Under the pieces are notes generated by a model, which was given only the letters and a program-made list of their open reading frames with translations, searched no databases and was not told where the DNA came from. A program made the translations under genes and the position numbers. A DNA stretch of 64,000 bases. Source: Rhodococcus sp. (in: high G+C Gram-positive bacteria) (lineage in GTDB: Bacteria; Actinomycetota; Actinomycetes; Mycobacteriales; Mycobacteriaceae). Of the stretch, positions 30,165 to 40,130 are shown one piece after another (positions within the stretch are counted from its first letter, which is position 1; each line of letters begins with the position of its first letter). The DNA lies in the NCBI RefSeq assembly GCF_023264675.1, contig NZ_JAHFVG010000018.1, positions 41,254 through 105,253 on the forward strand, in the 5' to 3' direction.

Positions 30165-31769
30165 TCAACGTCCGGCCGTCGAGATCATGTGATCAGCAGC
30201 ACGGTGCGCGAAGGCCATCACACTTGCAGTTGGATTCGTCTGTCCAGAAGTGACGAAGACCGAGCCGTCGACCACGAACAGATTCGGCACATCGTGTGAG
30301 CGCCCGAACTGATCCACCACCGATGTGTCACGATCGGTACCCATTCGAGCGGTGCCGAGCATATGCCAGCCGACATCGGGATCTTTCTCGAGCTTGAAGG
30401 TCTCGCGCGCCCCGGACGCATTCAACAGATCGATCGATCGTTGTTCGAAGAACGCGTAAGCCTGTTCCTCCTCCGGTTGCGGCCGCCAACGAACCTTGGG
30501 TGCCGGGATCCCGTCGGCATCGACAAGCGAACTGTCCAGCGTTACTTGGTTGTCGGGATTGGGCACGTCATCCATCGAGAAGAAGACCTCGACATTGCGC
30601 CCAGTGTTCTCGACGATGGGTCGCAGCCCGGAACCGTAGCGCTCGTTCAACGGTAGGTGCCCGTGAAACTTCCATGTTTCGACCGGCCCCAGTACCGGCG
30701 CGGCCCCCATTCGCGCGCCGCCCCAGAATCCGCGTGAGCGGTCGCGCTCAGCAAATTGCGACGACTGAATCATCTGTCCGAACGGTCCGAGCGTCGACTG
30801 AAGGTCGTCGTCGAACGTTCCGTACACGGCCCCGACCGAGTGCATCTGCAGATATCGGCCGACCAAACCGCTCGAGTTACCGAGCCCCTGAGGATGCTGC
30901 GAAGAATCCGAAAGCAGCATCAAGCGACTCGTGCCCACGCCATTGCACGCGAGTACCACCATCGTCGCGGATTGATGGTGAACCGCCCCGTCGCGGTCCA
31001 CCCACTCCGCTCCAGTCGCTCGCCCACCGCTGTCAGTGGTGATTCGACGGACGCGAGCACCCGTGATCAGACGAGCACCAGCTTCGAGCGCATCCGGCCA
31101 GATTGTCAGATCCACGGACGCCTTGGCACCTTCGGGGCAACCCGTCAAGCACGTTCCACGCCGCTTACACGGGTCCTGGTGCCGGTACTTCGTGGCGGAA
31201 ATAGCGTTACTTCCAGGCCACCAGTGCCAGTCGAGCGCGTTGAAGCCCTCCGCCAGGCGACGTCCCAACATGCCGATCGGTAGCGCATCGTTGGGCGCCT
31301 GGGTCGTCGGCGGGTAGGCCGGGTCGCCGGCCATTGCCGACACACCCATCAGCCGGTCGATCTTGTCGTAATAGGGTTCGAGATCCCAGTAGCTGATCGG
31401 CCAATCGTCGCCGACCCCGTCGAGGGTTTTGAGGCGGAAGTCCGAGGGCAGCATCCGGGTCCACTCGGCACCGTAGTGAATCGTGCTGCCGCCCACAGCG
31501 TTGTACATCACCGGGTTTATAGGTGTGTCGCTTGTCTCGACGGGATAGTCTTCGGGATTCTGACGGATATTGGGGTTGTAGTTCCACCTCGTGGCGTGGA
31601 GCAAATCGCGCTCCGGCTTTGCGCTCGCGAATTCTTCCGCGCCAACCCACGGCCCTTGTTCGAGGCAGAGAACAGAGAAACCTGCCTTCGCCATGGTTCG
31701 GGCGACAATCGATCCTGATGCGCCAGCACCGACAATCAGAACGTCGACGTTATCGGGAGTGTCCGTCAC
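30165..31769 (-). CDS. GMC-family FAD oxidoreductase
   Basis: VDVLIVGAGASGSIVARTMAKAGFSVLCLEQG; GGSTIHYGAEWTRM; C-terminal VVDGSVFVTSGQTNPTASVMAFAHRAADH. Confidence 0.94.
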   Translation of the reverse strand: MTDTPDNVDVLIVGAGASGSIVARTMAKAGFSVLCLEQGPWVGAEEFASAKPERDLLHATRWNYNPNIRQNPEDYPVETSDTPINPVMYNAVGGSTIHYGAEWTRMLPSDFRLKTLDGVGDDWPISYWDLEPYYDKIDRLMGVSAMAGDPAYPPTTQAPNDALPIGMLGRRLAEGFNALDWHWWPGSNAISATKYRHQDPCKRRGTCLTGCPEGAKASVDLTIWPDALEAGARLITGARVRRITTDSGGRATGAEWVDRDGAVHHQSATMVVLACNGVGTSRLMLLSDSSQHPQGLGNSSGLVGRYLQMHSVGAVYGTFDDDLQSTLGPFGQMIQSSQFAERDRSRGFWGGARMGAAPVLGPVETWKFHGHLPLNERYGSGLRPIVENTGRNVEVFFSMDDVPNPDNQVTLDSSLVDADGIPAPKVRWRPQPEEEQAYAFFEQRSIDLLNASGARETFKLEKDPDVGWHMLGTARMGTDRDTSVVDQFGRSHDVPNLFVVDGSVFVTSGQTNPTASVMAFAHRAADHMISTAGR

Positions 31770-32131
31770 AGTTCAACGCCATCCGGGTGGTGAATCACGA
31801 AATAGTCTTCCAGCTCTTCCAGCACTTCGAAAGTCGCCGACGTATCTCGCTTCAGCATCATCATTTGACCCGGACCGCAATCAACGACAGATCCATCTTC
31901 CGATGTCACGCGAAGACGGCCCTTTCTGACCACAGTCCACTCGTCACCGGCCTGAGGCACCCGCACGGTACCTGGAGTGGAAGTGAAGATTCCCGACACT
32001 GTCGTGCCGTCCTCGCTTCTGGACAAGACCACGACAGCTTGCTTCGGATCGCCTTCCAGAACCGTCTCTGGATCGAGTTCGTAGGGCACGGGAACTGCGT
32101 CGTCGAGGTTGTACTGAGTTGCATTCTTCAT
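31766..32131 (-). CDS. Cupin-domain protein
   Basis: PQAGDEWTVVRKGRLRVTSEDGSVVDCGPGQMMMLKRDTSATFEVLEELEDYFVIH; start at MKNATQYN. Confidence 0.8.
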   Translation of the reverse strand: MKNATQYNLDDAVPVPYELDPETVLEGDPKQAVVVLSRSEDGTTVSGIFTSTPGTVRVPQAGDEWTVVRKGRLRVTSEDGSVVDCGPGQMMMLKRDTSATFEVLEELEDYFVIHHPDGVEL

Positions 32132-32201
32132 ACTGAATCCTGTCCGTTGTTTGCCGGGAAGACGACCTCGACCATGTCGAGAATCAGCCGCTCTCGAATG
32201 A

Positions 32202-32720
32202 TCACACTGTGCTGTCTTCAGGGACTCGACGCCATATTTCGCCACGGTCTTTCACCGGCCCGAGAATATTGTCCTCGAGGTAATATTCCGTTTCTCCTTC
32301 GAGAATCGGCGTAGCAACCTGGCCGGCATAGTTCACGGCGCGACGTGCCATCGGCCACATGAAGTAGGACGCGATGATGAACTCGACAATCGGTTCGAGA
32401 ATTGAGTCGTCGATCGTTTCGAGAGTACGCTCGAGGTCTTCGCCCGCCAGATCTGCCGTCACTGCAAGCACATTCAGCAGAGGCGCGATCATGTCCGGGC
32501 GGGCAATCAGCGCTCTATCGATGTAGCGAGTGTGCACCCCCGCTTCGGTGGCGGACTTCATATTCCCGGAAGCGGGCACAATAACATCCGCCAGGGCGCC
32601 GATCCGGCCCCTGATTTCGTCAGTCAACACATCGAGTGCGTCGCTGTCCGTTTGCGTCCTGATTTCCACGTTCACTCCTTGAATCTGCGACACTCCGCCA
32701 TCACATGTCGCCTCGGACAT
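32202..32720 (-). CDS. Gluconate 2-dehydrogenase subunit 3-like small subunit/hypothetical partner of the GMC enzyme
   Basis: Position beside a GMC oxidoreductase; IGALADVIVPASGNMKSATEAGVHTRYIDRAL and YFMWPMARRAVNYAGQ. Confidence 0.6.
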   Translation of the reverse strand: MSEATCDGGVSQIQGVNVEIRTQTDSDALDVLTDEIRGRIGALADVIVPASGNMKSATEAGVHTRYIDRALIARPDMIAPLLNVLAVTADLAGEDLERTLETIDDSILEPIVEFIIASYFMWPMARRAVNYAGQVATPILEGETEYYLEDNILGPVKDRGEIWRRVPEDSTV

Positions 32721-32793
32721 TTCTATTGTCGCGCCTCAGTGCGTTCGGGAGTACTGCGTAAAGAAACAATCGCCGCACTGCGATTCGTACCTA

Positions 32794-33132
32794 TCACAGC
32801 AGCGAAAGATTTCGGTCAGCTTCACCGGCGGTCACCAATGCCCCGCCTGTCCGTGAGCATTCGAAGAACATTGACGCCGGCATCCCGGGCTCCTGAACCT
32901 GGATGCGGCAAGATCGCCGCACACCTGGGAACCTCTTGGCCACAGTGCAATACAGGGTAGCGAAGGCTTCAGCAGAGTCGCCTTGCCCGACCGTCAGCAC
33001 ATCAGCAGCACTATCCCATTGGGACCAGTACCGTACTAATGCACCGTATCGGCTGCTCGAATACAAAAATCCGCCCGTATCGGCGAGGAAGAATCGCACC
33101 GCACTACCGTCGAACCAGACGGGTCGAACCAC
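32794..33132 (-). CDS. Hypothetical protein (uncertain ORF)
   Basis: 112 aa ORF upstream of the GMC cluster; composition plausible, no family recognised. Confidence 0.3.
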   Translation of the reverse strand: MVRPVWFDGSAVRFFLADTGGFLYSSSRYGALVRYWSQWDSAADVLTVGQGDSAEAFATLYCTVAKRFPGVRRSCRIQVQEPGMPASMFFECSRTGGALVTAGEADRNLSLL

Positions 33133-33227
33133 CCAATGCGCCCGGCATCGGGTTGCGCTGCTATCCAGTTCTTGCTACTCGACGGGCATCTTGTCCGAAG
33201 CAAGTGGCACAAATGATTATCGACATT

Positions 33228-33557
33228 TCAGTGGGTTGCAGCGCCTATCTCAACGAGCAGAACACCGGCACCGATCAACACTATGCCTGTTACCATACGT
33301 CGATTCAGGGCCTCGCTGAACAGGTATTTGGACAACACCGCCGTCAACGCAACACCAGCAGCCACCCAAATCCCATACCCGACGCCCAATGGGAGCCCCT
33401 GACGCAATGCAGCAAGCAAGGAAGAGAATGCCACGACATATCCGACCAATACTGCGCAGTAGACAATTTTTCGTCCACCGGCGGCTACACGAAGCGAGAG
33501 TGTGGCCCCTACTTCGCTCGAGATGGCCAAGATCAGCAAACAATATGCCATCAGCAT
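33228..33557 (-). CDS. Small multidrug resistance (SMR) transporter subunit
   Basis: Four-TM SMR pattern: YCLLILAISSEVGATLSLRVA...YVVAFSSLLAALRQGLPLGVGYGIWVAAGVALTAV. Confidence 0.92.
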   Translation of the reverse strand: MLMAYCLLILAISSEVGATLSLRVAAGGRKIVYCAVLVGYVVAFSSLLAALRQGLPLGVGYGIWVAAGVALTAVLSKYLFSEALNRRMVTGIVLIGAGVLLVEIGAATH

Positions 33558-33943
33558 GTTTTGCCCTCGCCCGCGGAACGAACCGTGTTCTCGGGGCGGT
33601 TCTCCCCCTCCACCACGGCTACCTTCGTATGGGAGCCGCTTTCTATGAGAACGACACCACCGATGATCAGGAGAATCCCTGCGCCCATCAGGAGGGTCAA
33701 GGATTCACCGAAGAGCAGTGCCGAGAGAATCGCAGTGAGCGCGACCCCACTTGCCCCCCAGACCCCATAAGCGACCCCCAGCGGCATTCCGCGCCGGAGC
33801 ACCATTGAAAGCAGCAAGAAGGCACTGCAGTATCCGACTACAACGACGATGTACAGCAGTGGCTCGGTCTCGGAACCTTTGAGCGACAAAGAGGCTGCAA
33901 CCTCGACGAATATTGCCCCGCAAAGAAGCAACCAAATGGTCAT
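33551..33943 (-). CDS. SMR transporter, second subunit of pair
   Basis: MTIWLLLCGAIFVEVAASLSLKGSE...GMPLGVAYGVWGASGVALTAILSALLFGE; overlaps the next SMR gene by 7 bp. Confidence 0.92.
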   Translation of the reverse strand: MTIWLLLCGAIFVEVAASLSLKGSETEPLLYIVVVVGYCSAFLLLSMVLRRGMPLGVAYGVWGASGVALTAILSALLFGESLTLLMGAGILLIIGGVVLIESGSHTKVAVVEGENRPENTVRSAGEGKTC

Positions 33944-34230
33944 ATCGGCCAATCTAGGAGTGTGCAACCTGTCTGCTTCAGCGTGAGACTGAAGCATTTG
34001 TGATCTACCAATCGATTTGGCATTACCCAGTCTCGGTCGTTTTACCTGCCGCTCTGGTTCAACCCTGAGGCACCGACCCGACTTGCACTGATTCGAACGA
34101 CTGAGTCAATTGGCCCACTCAAACTACACCACTTCATCGACCTCACGCCAGTCGACCTTGATCGCAATCACGAGTACGAAACGAGCTGACCGGACCTCAC
34201 ACCGCTCGGTTGAGCGATAGTTCAGTGGTA

Positions 34231-34848
34231 TCAAGCCGCCAGATCATCGAGCATGGCCATTGCAAAGCGTCGAAGCATGACGCAAGCGGACGCCGTGTCT
34301 TCACGAAACCGATCTGTGTCTTCGTGCGCAAACCACTGAAGCAGCAAACCGTCCATGATTGCGATTACCAACCTGGCCAAGACGCCGACGCTTGGCGCCG
34401 GGTTGCCCTGATCAGCGGGCACCATCACCGCATAGATCTCGTTCAAGGACAGCTCATAGATGGTGACCGCTGTTGCATCGCCGTCAACATGATGGCGTCC
34501 TGCCCACAACGTCAGCTCGTAAGCGACACGCGCTGAGTCCGGGTAGTCGATTGCCCATTCCGTGCCGCGAGTGAGGATTCGAGCAGCTGCTTCCGGAAGG
34601 TCTCCCGCGTAGCCAGTCAGATCGGACATCCCTCGCTCCTGATCGACGAGAGACTTGTAGGTCGCCAAATAGAGGTCTTCTTTGCTGCTGAAACAGTAGT
34701 GGATTGCTGCCGTCGACGCCCCGGCCTCCTGAGCGATACGCCGCGTAGTCGCGTTTGCCATGCCCTCTCGTGCAACAACGCGAAGTGTCGCGTCGACGAG
34801 TTGCTGGCGCCGTTCGTCGGCAGGTACGTGTGGCACGCAATCCTCCAC
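34231..34848 (-). CDS. TetR-family transcriptional regulator
   Basis: DERRQQLVDATLRVVAREGMANATTRRIAQEAGASTAAIHYCFSSKEDLYL. Confidence 0.93.
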   Translation of the reverse strand: MEDCVPHVPADERRQQLVDATLRVVAREGMANATTRRIAQEAGASTAAIHYCFSSKEDLYLATYKSLVDQERGMSDLTGYAGDLPEAAARILTRGTEWAIDYPDSARVAYELTLWAGRHHVDGDATAVTIYELSLNEIYAVMVPADQGNPAPSVGVLARLVIAIMDGLLLQWFAHEDTDRFREDTASACVMLRRFAMAMLDDLAA

Positions 34849-35021
34849 CTATGTCGAATGTTCGAAATCTGTCTGCCGCCCGCGTCCAGATCAAGGCGGT
34901 GATGCGAAGCAGTTTAGCTCCCGCTGCCGCGGGATCCAGTTGGTCAGCCGGTTGCGCCGGCACAGCGTGGTCCACGGACGATGGCTTACGTCAGGATCGT
35001 AACCCCGTCGCCCGCCTGAAA

Positions 35022-36491
35022 CTACGCCTCCGACCTGCCGATGCGCTCGAAGACGTCCCGCCGTTTGGCTGCGAGATAGCAGGCGTAGAGGAAGCCGATC
35101 ACTGGGGTTGCCAGGATCAACGCAAGCGTTGCGTTGGTGATGGGCAACCGCTCACCGACGAGAAGGTCGAATTTCTGAATACTGAGAATGAGCAAGGCGC
35201 CGAATGCAATTGCGCTCAATCCCGGTGCGACGAGCGTGCGCCACACGTTCTCGCCGGACCCCCGATTGCGGCGGAAATATACGATTATGGCGATCGATAC
35301 GACGAACACGGTGAACTCGTAGGCATAAATTCCTGCCCCGGCAGCAGTCGCATAAATCTTGGAGGGCTCTGCTCCGGTCAGTGCGTATGCGGCGACGAGC
35401 AGCGTACTCGCAACGGCGGCGACAAGAACCGCACGGGAAGGCGACCCGTAACGAGGATGCGCAGAAGCAATTTTGGTCGGCAGCACACCGTCCGCACTCA
35501 AGTTGTGAACATAGCGGGCAGCAGCATTGAGAATCGCAATCTCCGAGGCAAGCAGACTTGTCACGATGAGTACTCGCACAATGTCCCCGAAAGCAGCTCC
35601 CAGCATCGATGACACTGCGGACGGGAAGGCATCTGCCGGAGCGGCGGCCGCAACACCGACTGCGTTGTTCGCACCCAGTGCTGTGATAATTGCCCAACTG
35701 GTCAGCGCGTAGAAGATCGAAATGACGGCGACGATGATCATGGTCGCACGACGGATCGTCCGTGCGGGATCGACGACCTCATCACGGTAAATCGCCGTGG
35801 TCTCGAAGCCGCAAAACAGTGTGAACGCAAACATGAAGCCGATTGCTACGGAACCACCGGTGAACGCGTCGAACGAAAATGACTCGACGGAACGTCCGGC
35901 TTCACCTCCGCGGGCGAATGTCACTACGTTGAACAGCAGAATGATCGCAATCTCGGCGATGACGATGACGCCGAGGACGCGCGCATTCAGCTGAACGCCT
36001 CGGTAGCAGACTGCTCCGGCGATTGCCATCATCGCAATCGCGTATGTCCACCAGGGCAGACTGGGTCCATGGAAAAGGCCACTCACCACGTCACTGGCAA
36101 CGATGCCGGCGAGCGGAAGCGTTCCCGCAGAGCTCAAGAAATATACGAGAGCCGCCAGAAAGGCGATGGCAAGTCCGGCTCGTTTCCCCAACCCTGCCGT
36201 CGCATAAGCGTAGAACGCACCCGGCCGATCCACGTGTTTGACGATTGCTCCGAAGCCAACAGCGAAGAGACCGAAAAGCACGCCGGCAGCCAGGAAGGTC
36301 ACGGGAGCCCCGATGCCGTTTCCATAGGCTATGACCAGAGCGATATAGCCGGCCGCTGCTCCGAGGGGCGACATGTATCCGAGCACGATCATCACTAGTT
36401 GGCGAACATTGATTCGCTTGACGACGGCTCCGTGGCCTGCCGCAGAAGTTGTAGCGTCCGGCGGTGGTGCACTCTCGTTTCGAACAGTCAT
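35022..36491 (-). CDS. APC-family amino acid/amine permease
   Basis: 12-TM APC pattern; FCGFETTAIYRDEVVDPARTIRRAT; start at MTVRNESAPPP. Confidence 0.92.
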   Translation of the reverse strand: MTVRNESAPPPDATTSAAGHGAVVKRINVRQLVMIVLGYMSPLGAAAGYIALVIAYGNGIGAPVTFLAAGVLFGLFAVGFGAIVKHVDRPGAFYAYATAGLGKRAGLAIAFLAALVYFLSSAGTLPLAGIVASDVVSGLFHGPSLPWWTYAIAMMAIAGAVCYRGVQLNARVLGVIVIAEIAIILLFNVVTFARGGEAGRSVESFSFDAFTGGSVAIGFMFAFTLFCGFETTAIYRDEVVDPARTIRRATMIIVAVISIFYALTSWAIITALGANNAVGVAAAAPADAFPSAVSSMLGAAFGDIVRVLIVTSLLASEIAILNAAARYVHNLSADGVLPTKIASAHPRYGSPSRAVLVAAVASTLLVAAYALTGAEPSKIYATAAGAGIYAYEFTVFVVSIAIIVYFRRNRGSGENVWRTLVAPGLSAIAFGALLILSIQKFDLLVGERLPITNATLALILATPVIGFLYACYLAAKRRDVFERIGRSEA

Positions 36492-37010
36492 CGGATTGCG
36501 CTCCTGAATTTGATGGGGTGTACGGCGGTTGAAATAGACGTGAACGATTCCGGATTCGTGGAAGCCACGCGGCGTGGTGCCGAGGGGAAACTCGGCCGCC
36601 GAGAAGACGGACTCTGTGGGCGGTCTACTCCGAGTTGCTGCTGCCGTCGACGGCATCGACACCGCTCGCGTCCTCCCGATAAGAATGTGGCTCACGCCTC
36701 ACCTGACCTATAAGAGTTGCCACGAAGCTGCTCTCATCGAATTGGGCGATCTCCTACAGCGTGGGGCCAAGGCGCTGACGGCACCTGAGGATTCGTTCGA
36801 ATCGTCGTTCGGCGTCCGGTTCGAACCGATCGTCTGCGCCGAGCCGACCCAACCGCCCCGAGCGGCACGTCCTTGAAAAGTTAACGTTGCGTTTCCGCTG
36901 CGACCATCCCTTGTCCTCCCTGCAACAAGGGTCTATCTTTCAAGTGGGCCAAGTGACTCAGACCACTGGCCTTGTTGAATCCAGCCGCAACAACCAGCTA
37001 GGTGGTTCCC

Positions 37011-38621
37011 ATGTCTCTCTCCACAGTCAACGAGTGGCCGGCTGGCTCTCTGACGAAGACCCAGCCGCGAGTCATAACGGCATGCAGCGAGAGCATGACC
37101 GTCGGCGATCTCAGCCGCGACTTGATCCCGGCCACAGTCCCGGTCACCAGCTGGCGCACGCGCCGAGTTCGCTGGATAGAAGACTTCGAGAGGTTTGAAC
37201 TGGTCGGGCACGCTCGGCCTGCCACTTTGGCACTGATGGAATTGCGGGACATCCCCGACGACGTCCAAATACACCGTCAGCTGGTACGGGAGCTTGCGTA
37301 CGCGGACGCGGCCGGACTCGTTGTTCGCTGCGACCAACCGCTCGCACAGCTGGCACCTGAGATCGTGAGGTGCGCGACGAAGGCGAACCTTCCTGTTTTC
37401 GAAACCTGCACCGGTGCATTTCTCGAAGATGTCATCAGCCTGGTCCACGCGTCGAACGCGAGCAGCGAAGCTCGCACTTTGGCCCGGACCGCGGCGGCCC
37501 AACGCGGTCTGCTCGATGCGCTCAACAACGACGATCCGGAAACCGCGCTGATAGCGAGGCTGGCGAAGGAGTGCCGTGCGAGTGTCATGCTGGTCCACGG
37601 CAGCAAAATCGTGTCCAGTCAGGGCATCATGCCGGCAGGAGACATCACCGGACATCTCCAAGGGTTGCCTCCCACATTCGTCGAGTGGCACACCGAACAC
37701 GAACACATCAGTGCCATTCCAGTGAAACGATCCCAGGCGCAGCGCTCCTGGCTGGTCGCGGTCAAGCGAACTACCAACGCCGACGACCACTTGCTTCGAT
37801 CGGTAATGGTGATAGGTGCACAGCTGATCTCGGCGACGAGAATGATCGCAGCAGCGGCCTCACGACACGACCAAGGAGTCAGGCGGGCAGTCCTGAAGTC
37901 GCTGATCAACGGTAAGTCCGAGACGGAACTGGAGATCGCTACCGAGACGGCTGCCGAACTCGGAGTGGTCCTCGCTGATGGTGTCCATTTGGTGAGGTTT
38001 TCCCCACGCCGAGCAACAGCTGATCCTCAATCCACCTGTCTGGAACGTCTGACTGACTTGCTGAATGCGTTCGATACGAATTGTCTGGTCTGGCGGAGAG
38101 GGCGGGATGTACTGCTGGCAGCACCGAGTGGGACTCTCGACGCCCTGTCCGGATTGCTTCGGCAAAGCGAGGGGTGGGGCAATCTCGTAGTAGTCGTAAG
38201 CGAGCCGGTCGACACCATCGAAGAGTTTCGCAGAGCAGTGAGAGAGCTCAACACAGCCGTTGTCACGCAGCTCGAGCGGTCGGCGCCCGACCGAAGTACT
38301 TCAGCGTTTTTCGTGTACCTCCGAGACCTAAGCTTGGTCGGGTTGGCGATGTCCGCCGTCGATCCGGCGGACATCCGCGGCCGCGCCCAGGCCATGCTGG
38401 CTCCGATCTTGGAGAATCCGATCCTCGAAGAAGCGGTTGACGCGTTCTTTGAATTCAAGATGGACATCCCGAAATCGTCCGAGGCGCTTCACATTCACAC
38501 CAATACCATGCGCTACCGGCTCGAGCGGGTGGAAAAAGCGCTGGGCGGGTCATTACGCGACCCCATGATCATCGCCAATCTTGTTCTCGCACGAATCGCA
38601 CACACGGAGAACAGTCTCTAG
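37011..38621 (+). CDS. PucR/CdaR-type transcriptional regulator
   Basis: PucR N-terminal features (LADAAGLVVRC-like, IPDDVQIHRQLV) and C-terminal HTH_30 (FFEFKMDIPKSSEALHIHTNTMRYRLERVEKALG). Confidence 0.88.
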   Translation: MSLSTVNEWPAGSLTKTQPRVITACSESMTVGDLSRDLIPATVPVTSWRTRRVRWIEDFERFELVGHARPATLALMELRDIPDDVQIHRQLVRELAYADAAGLVVRCDQPLAQLAPEIVRCATKANLPVFETCTGAFLEDVISLVHASNASSEARTLARTAAAQRGLLDALNNDDPETALIARLAKECRASVMLVHGSKIVSSQGIMPAGDITGHLQGLPPTFVEWHTEHEHISAIPVKRSQAQRSWLVAVKRTTNADDHLLRSVMVIGAQLISATRMIAAAASRHDQGVRRAVLKSLINGKSETELEIATETAAELGVVLADGVHLVRFSPRRATADPQSTCLERLTDLLNAFDTNCLVWRRGRDVLLAAPSGTLDALSGLLRQSEGWGNLVVVVSEPVDTIEEFRRAVRELNTAVVTQLERSAPDRSTSAFFVYLRDLSLVGLAMSAVDPADIRGRAQAMLAPILENPILEEAVDAFFEFKMDIPKSSEALHIHTNTMRYRLERVEKALGGSLRDPMIIANLVLARIAHTENSL

Positions 38622-38650
38622 ATATCGGCGGAGGAGCCGCCAGAACAATG

Positions 38651-38694
38651 GTGTCCACCCAGCGTTGCGACGCGCGATCTGGGTGGACACTTTT
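38651..38694 (+). terminator. Rho-independent terminator after the PucR-type gene
   Basis: GTGTCCACCCA ... TGGGTGGACAC followed by TTTT. Confidence 0.8.
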
Positions 38695-39142
38695 GCGTCC
38701 AACGTGGCCGTGCCGCTGGCTCGAGCGCCGGAACTGTGACGAGCTTGACCCTCCATTGGCCGACCGAGGTCAAGAAGAAACCTCTACGGCATCGATGCAG
38801 CGCACCCTGCCATGTCGATGGTTGTGGATACCCGCGCGCTTACGACAGCTGATATCTCCGAACCGTCGACAATCGGGTCCAGCCCGAGTAGCCGATCGCA
38901 CGAACACTGCGCCGGCCCTATCTGCATTTTTCGCGGCCGGCACTGGAACTGCTCGGCGACCGGCTCGACAATGATGTCGGCCAGAGACACCTTCTGCGCT
39001 GGATATATCTTTGCGGCACCGGGCATATGCGCACGCAACTGGCATCATTGCAGCATGCTCGGTTGCTACGAAAGCCAGTGTTGTGCAGATTGACTCATGC
39101 AAACCGGTCCCTGGTCGAAATGTTTCGCCGAGAACTTCGAGT

Positions 39143-40063
39143 TCAGGCTTCTCGACCGAGACTGGACGCTTGACTCAACAGAGGCTGTACATGCAGCGCA
39201 AGTTGTTCCATGGTCGGAATCCACGCCTGCCCCTCCTCCACGATGTCACCGAGGAGCTTGCTCAACATCGATGCGCGGTATCCACGTCCGATTATCTCGG
39301 GATGACACACATAGTTCACCGTGCGTCCGTCGTCGCGCGCACTTTGATACTCGGCCCAGAGGTTGGTTCGCCATGTCTCCGCTGTGAACGAATTGCCGCC
39401 ATGGTCCAGGCTGTACCCGAAATACGGCCAGTCGTCGAGCGACCAATGAGAAGGAAGTTCCAAGATCTCGACATCTTCGTGCCGCTCCAGATACGGCCGG
39501 TCGTCGGTGAAGAAGCTCGAGTCGTAAAGAAAGCCATATTCCTGGAGCAGGCCGACAGTGGCGGGCGTCATTTCCCACGACGTGGATCGGTAACCGCGTG
39601 GGCGTGGAGCCCCCACCAACTCCAATGCCTTGAATCCCCGCTCGATCTCTTCACGTTGGGCATCCACCGACACCAGATCGGTCCTCGAATGCACATAGCC
39701 GTGGTGGCCGATCTCGTGACCGTCGGCGAGGATCCACTCCACCGCGTGAGGGTAGTTCTCCGCTGTCCATCCGGGAATGAAGAAGGTGGTCTTGATCTCG
39801 AATCGACGCAGAATCTCGAGAATCCGCGGAACGCCTCGCACGACCGAGAATCGAGCTTCGGACAGCGTGCTCAGACGGGTGAAGTAGCTGTCATCGTGCG
39901 AGAACATTCCTGCTTCTGCATCGACGTCGAACGTGAAGGTGGCGGCCAATTTCTTGGCGTCAGGCCAGTTCCATTGCGGCTCGCTCGAAGCCCATTTCGC
40001 CCAGTGGGCAGTCTCAGGGGTCGGAGGATTGCGGTCCAGGTGGCTGGGTCCGGTTTCTGTCAT
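39143..40063 (-). CDS. Polysaccharide deacetylase/NodB-fold hydrolase (PuuE or imidase-like subgroup), second copy
   Basis: TFTFDVDAEAGMF, DGHEIGHHGYVHSRTD, RGYRSTSWEMTP, SHWSLDDWPYFGY; start at MTETGPSHLD. Confidence 0.88.
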   Translation of the reverse strand: MTETGPSHLDRNPPTPETAHWAKWASSEPQWNWPDAKKLAATFTFDVDAEAGMFSHDDSYFTRLSTLSEARFSVVRGVPRILEILRRFEIKTTFFIPGWTAENYPHAVEWILADGHEIGHHGYVHSRTDLVSVDAQREEIERGFKALELVGAPRPRGYRSTSWEMTPATVGLLQEYGFLYDSSFFTDDRPYLERHEDVEILELPSHWSLDDWPYFGYSLDHGGNSFTAETWRTNLWAEYQSARDDGRTVNYVCHPEIIGRGYRASMLSKLLGDIVEEGQAWIPTMEQLALHVQPLLSQASSLGREA

Positions 40064-40130
40064 GACTACGACTCCACTCGTCGAGCAGGGAAAAAGATAG
40101 GTACGCAGGTGCCGACTGTTGGTTCGGTGG

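Noticed and set aside
33944-34230. Possible ykkC/guanidine riboswitch upstream of the SMR pair
   Set aside because: No recognisable conserved ykkC or mini-ykkC (paired ACGR loop) elements by eye; a covariance search would be decisive.
34205-34240. Sequence GAGCGATAGTTCAGTGGTATCAAGCCGCC resembling a tRNA 5' half
   Set aside because: No anticodon arm or T arm follows; it overlaps the end of the TetR gene and is probably coincidental.
38770-39102. Minus-strand ORFs (38770-39102, 38784-39038) between PucR and the deacetylase gene
   Set aside because: Two overlapping frames with no family resemblance and low coding plausibility; possible decayed gene but not supportable.
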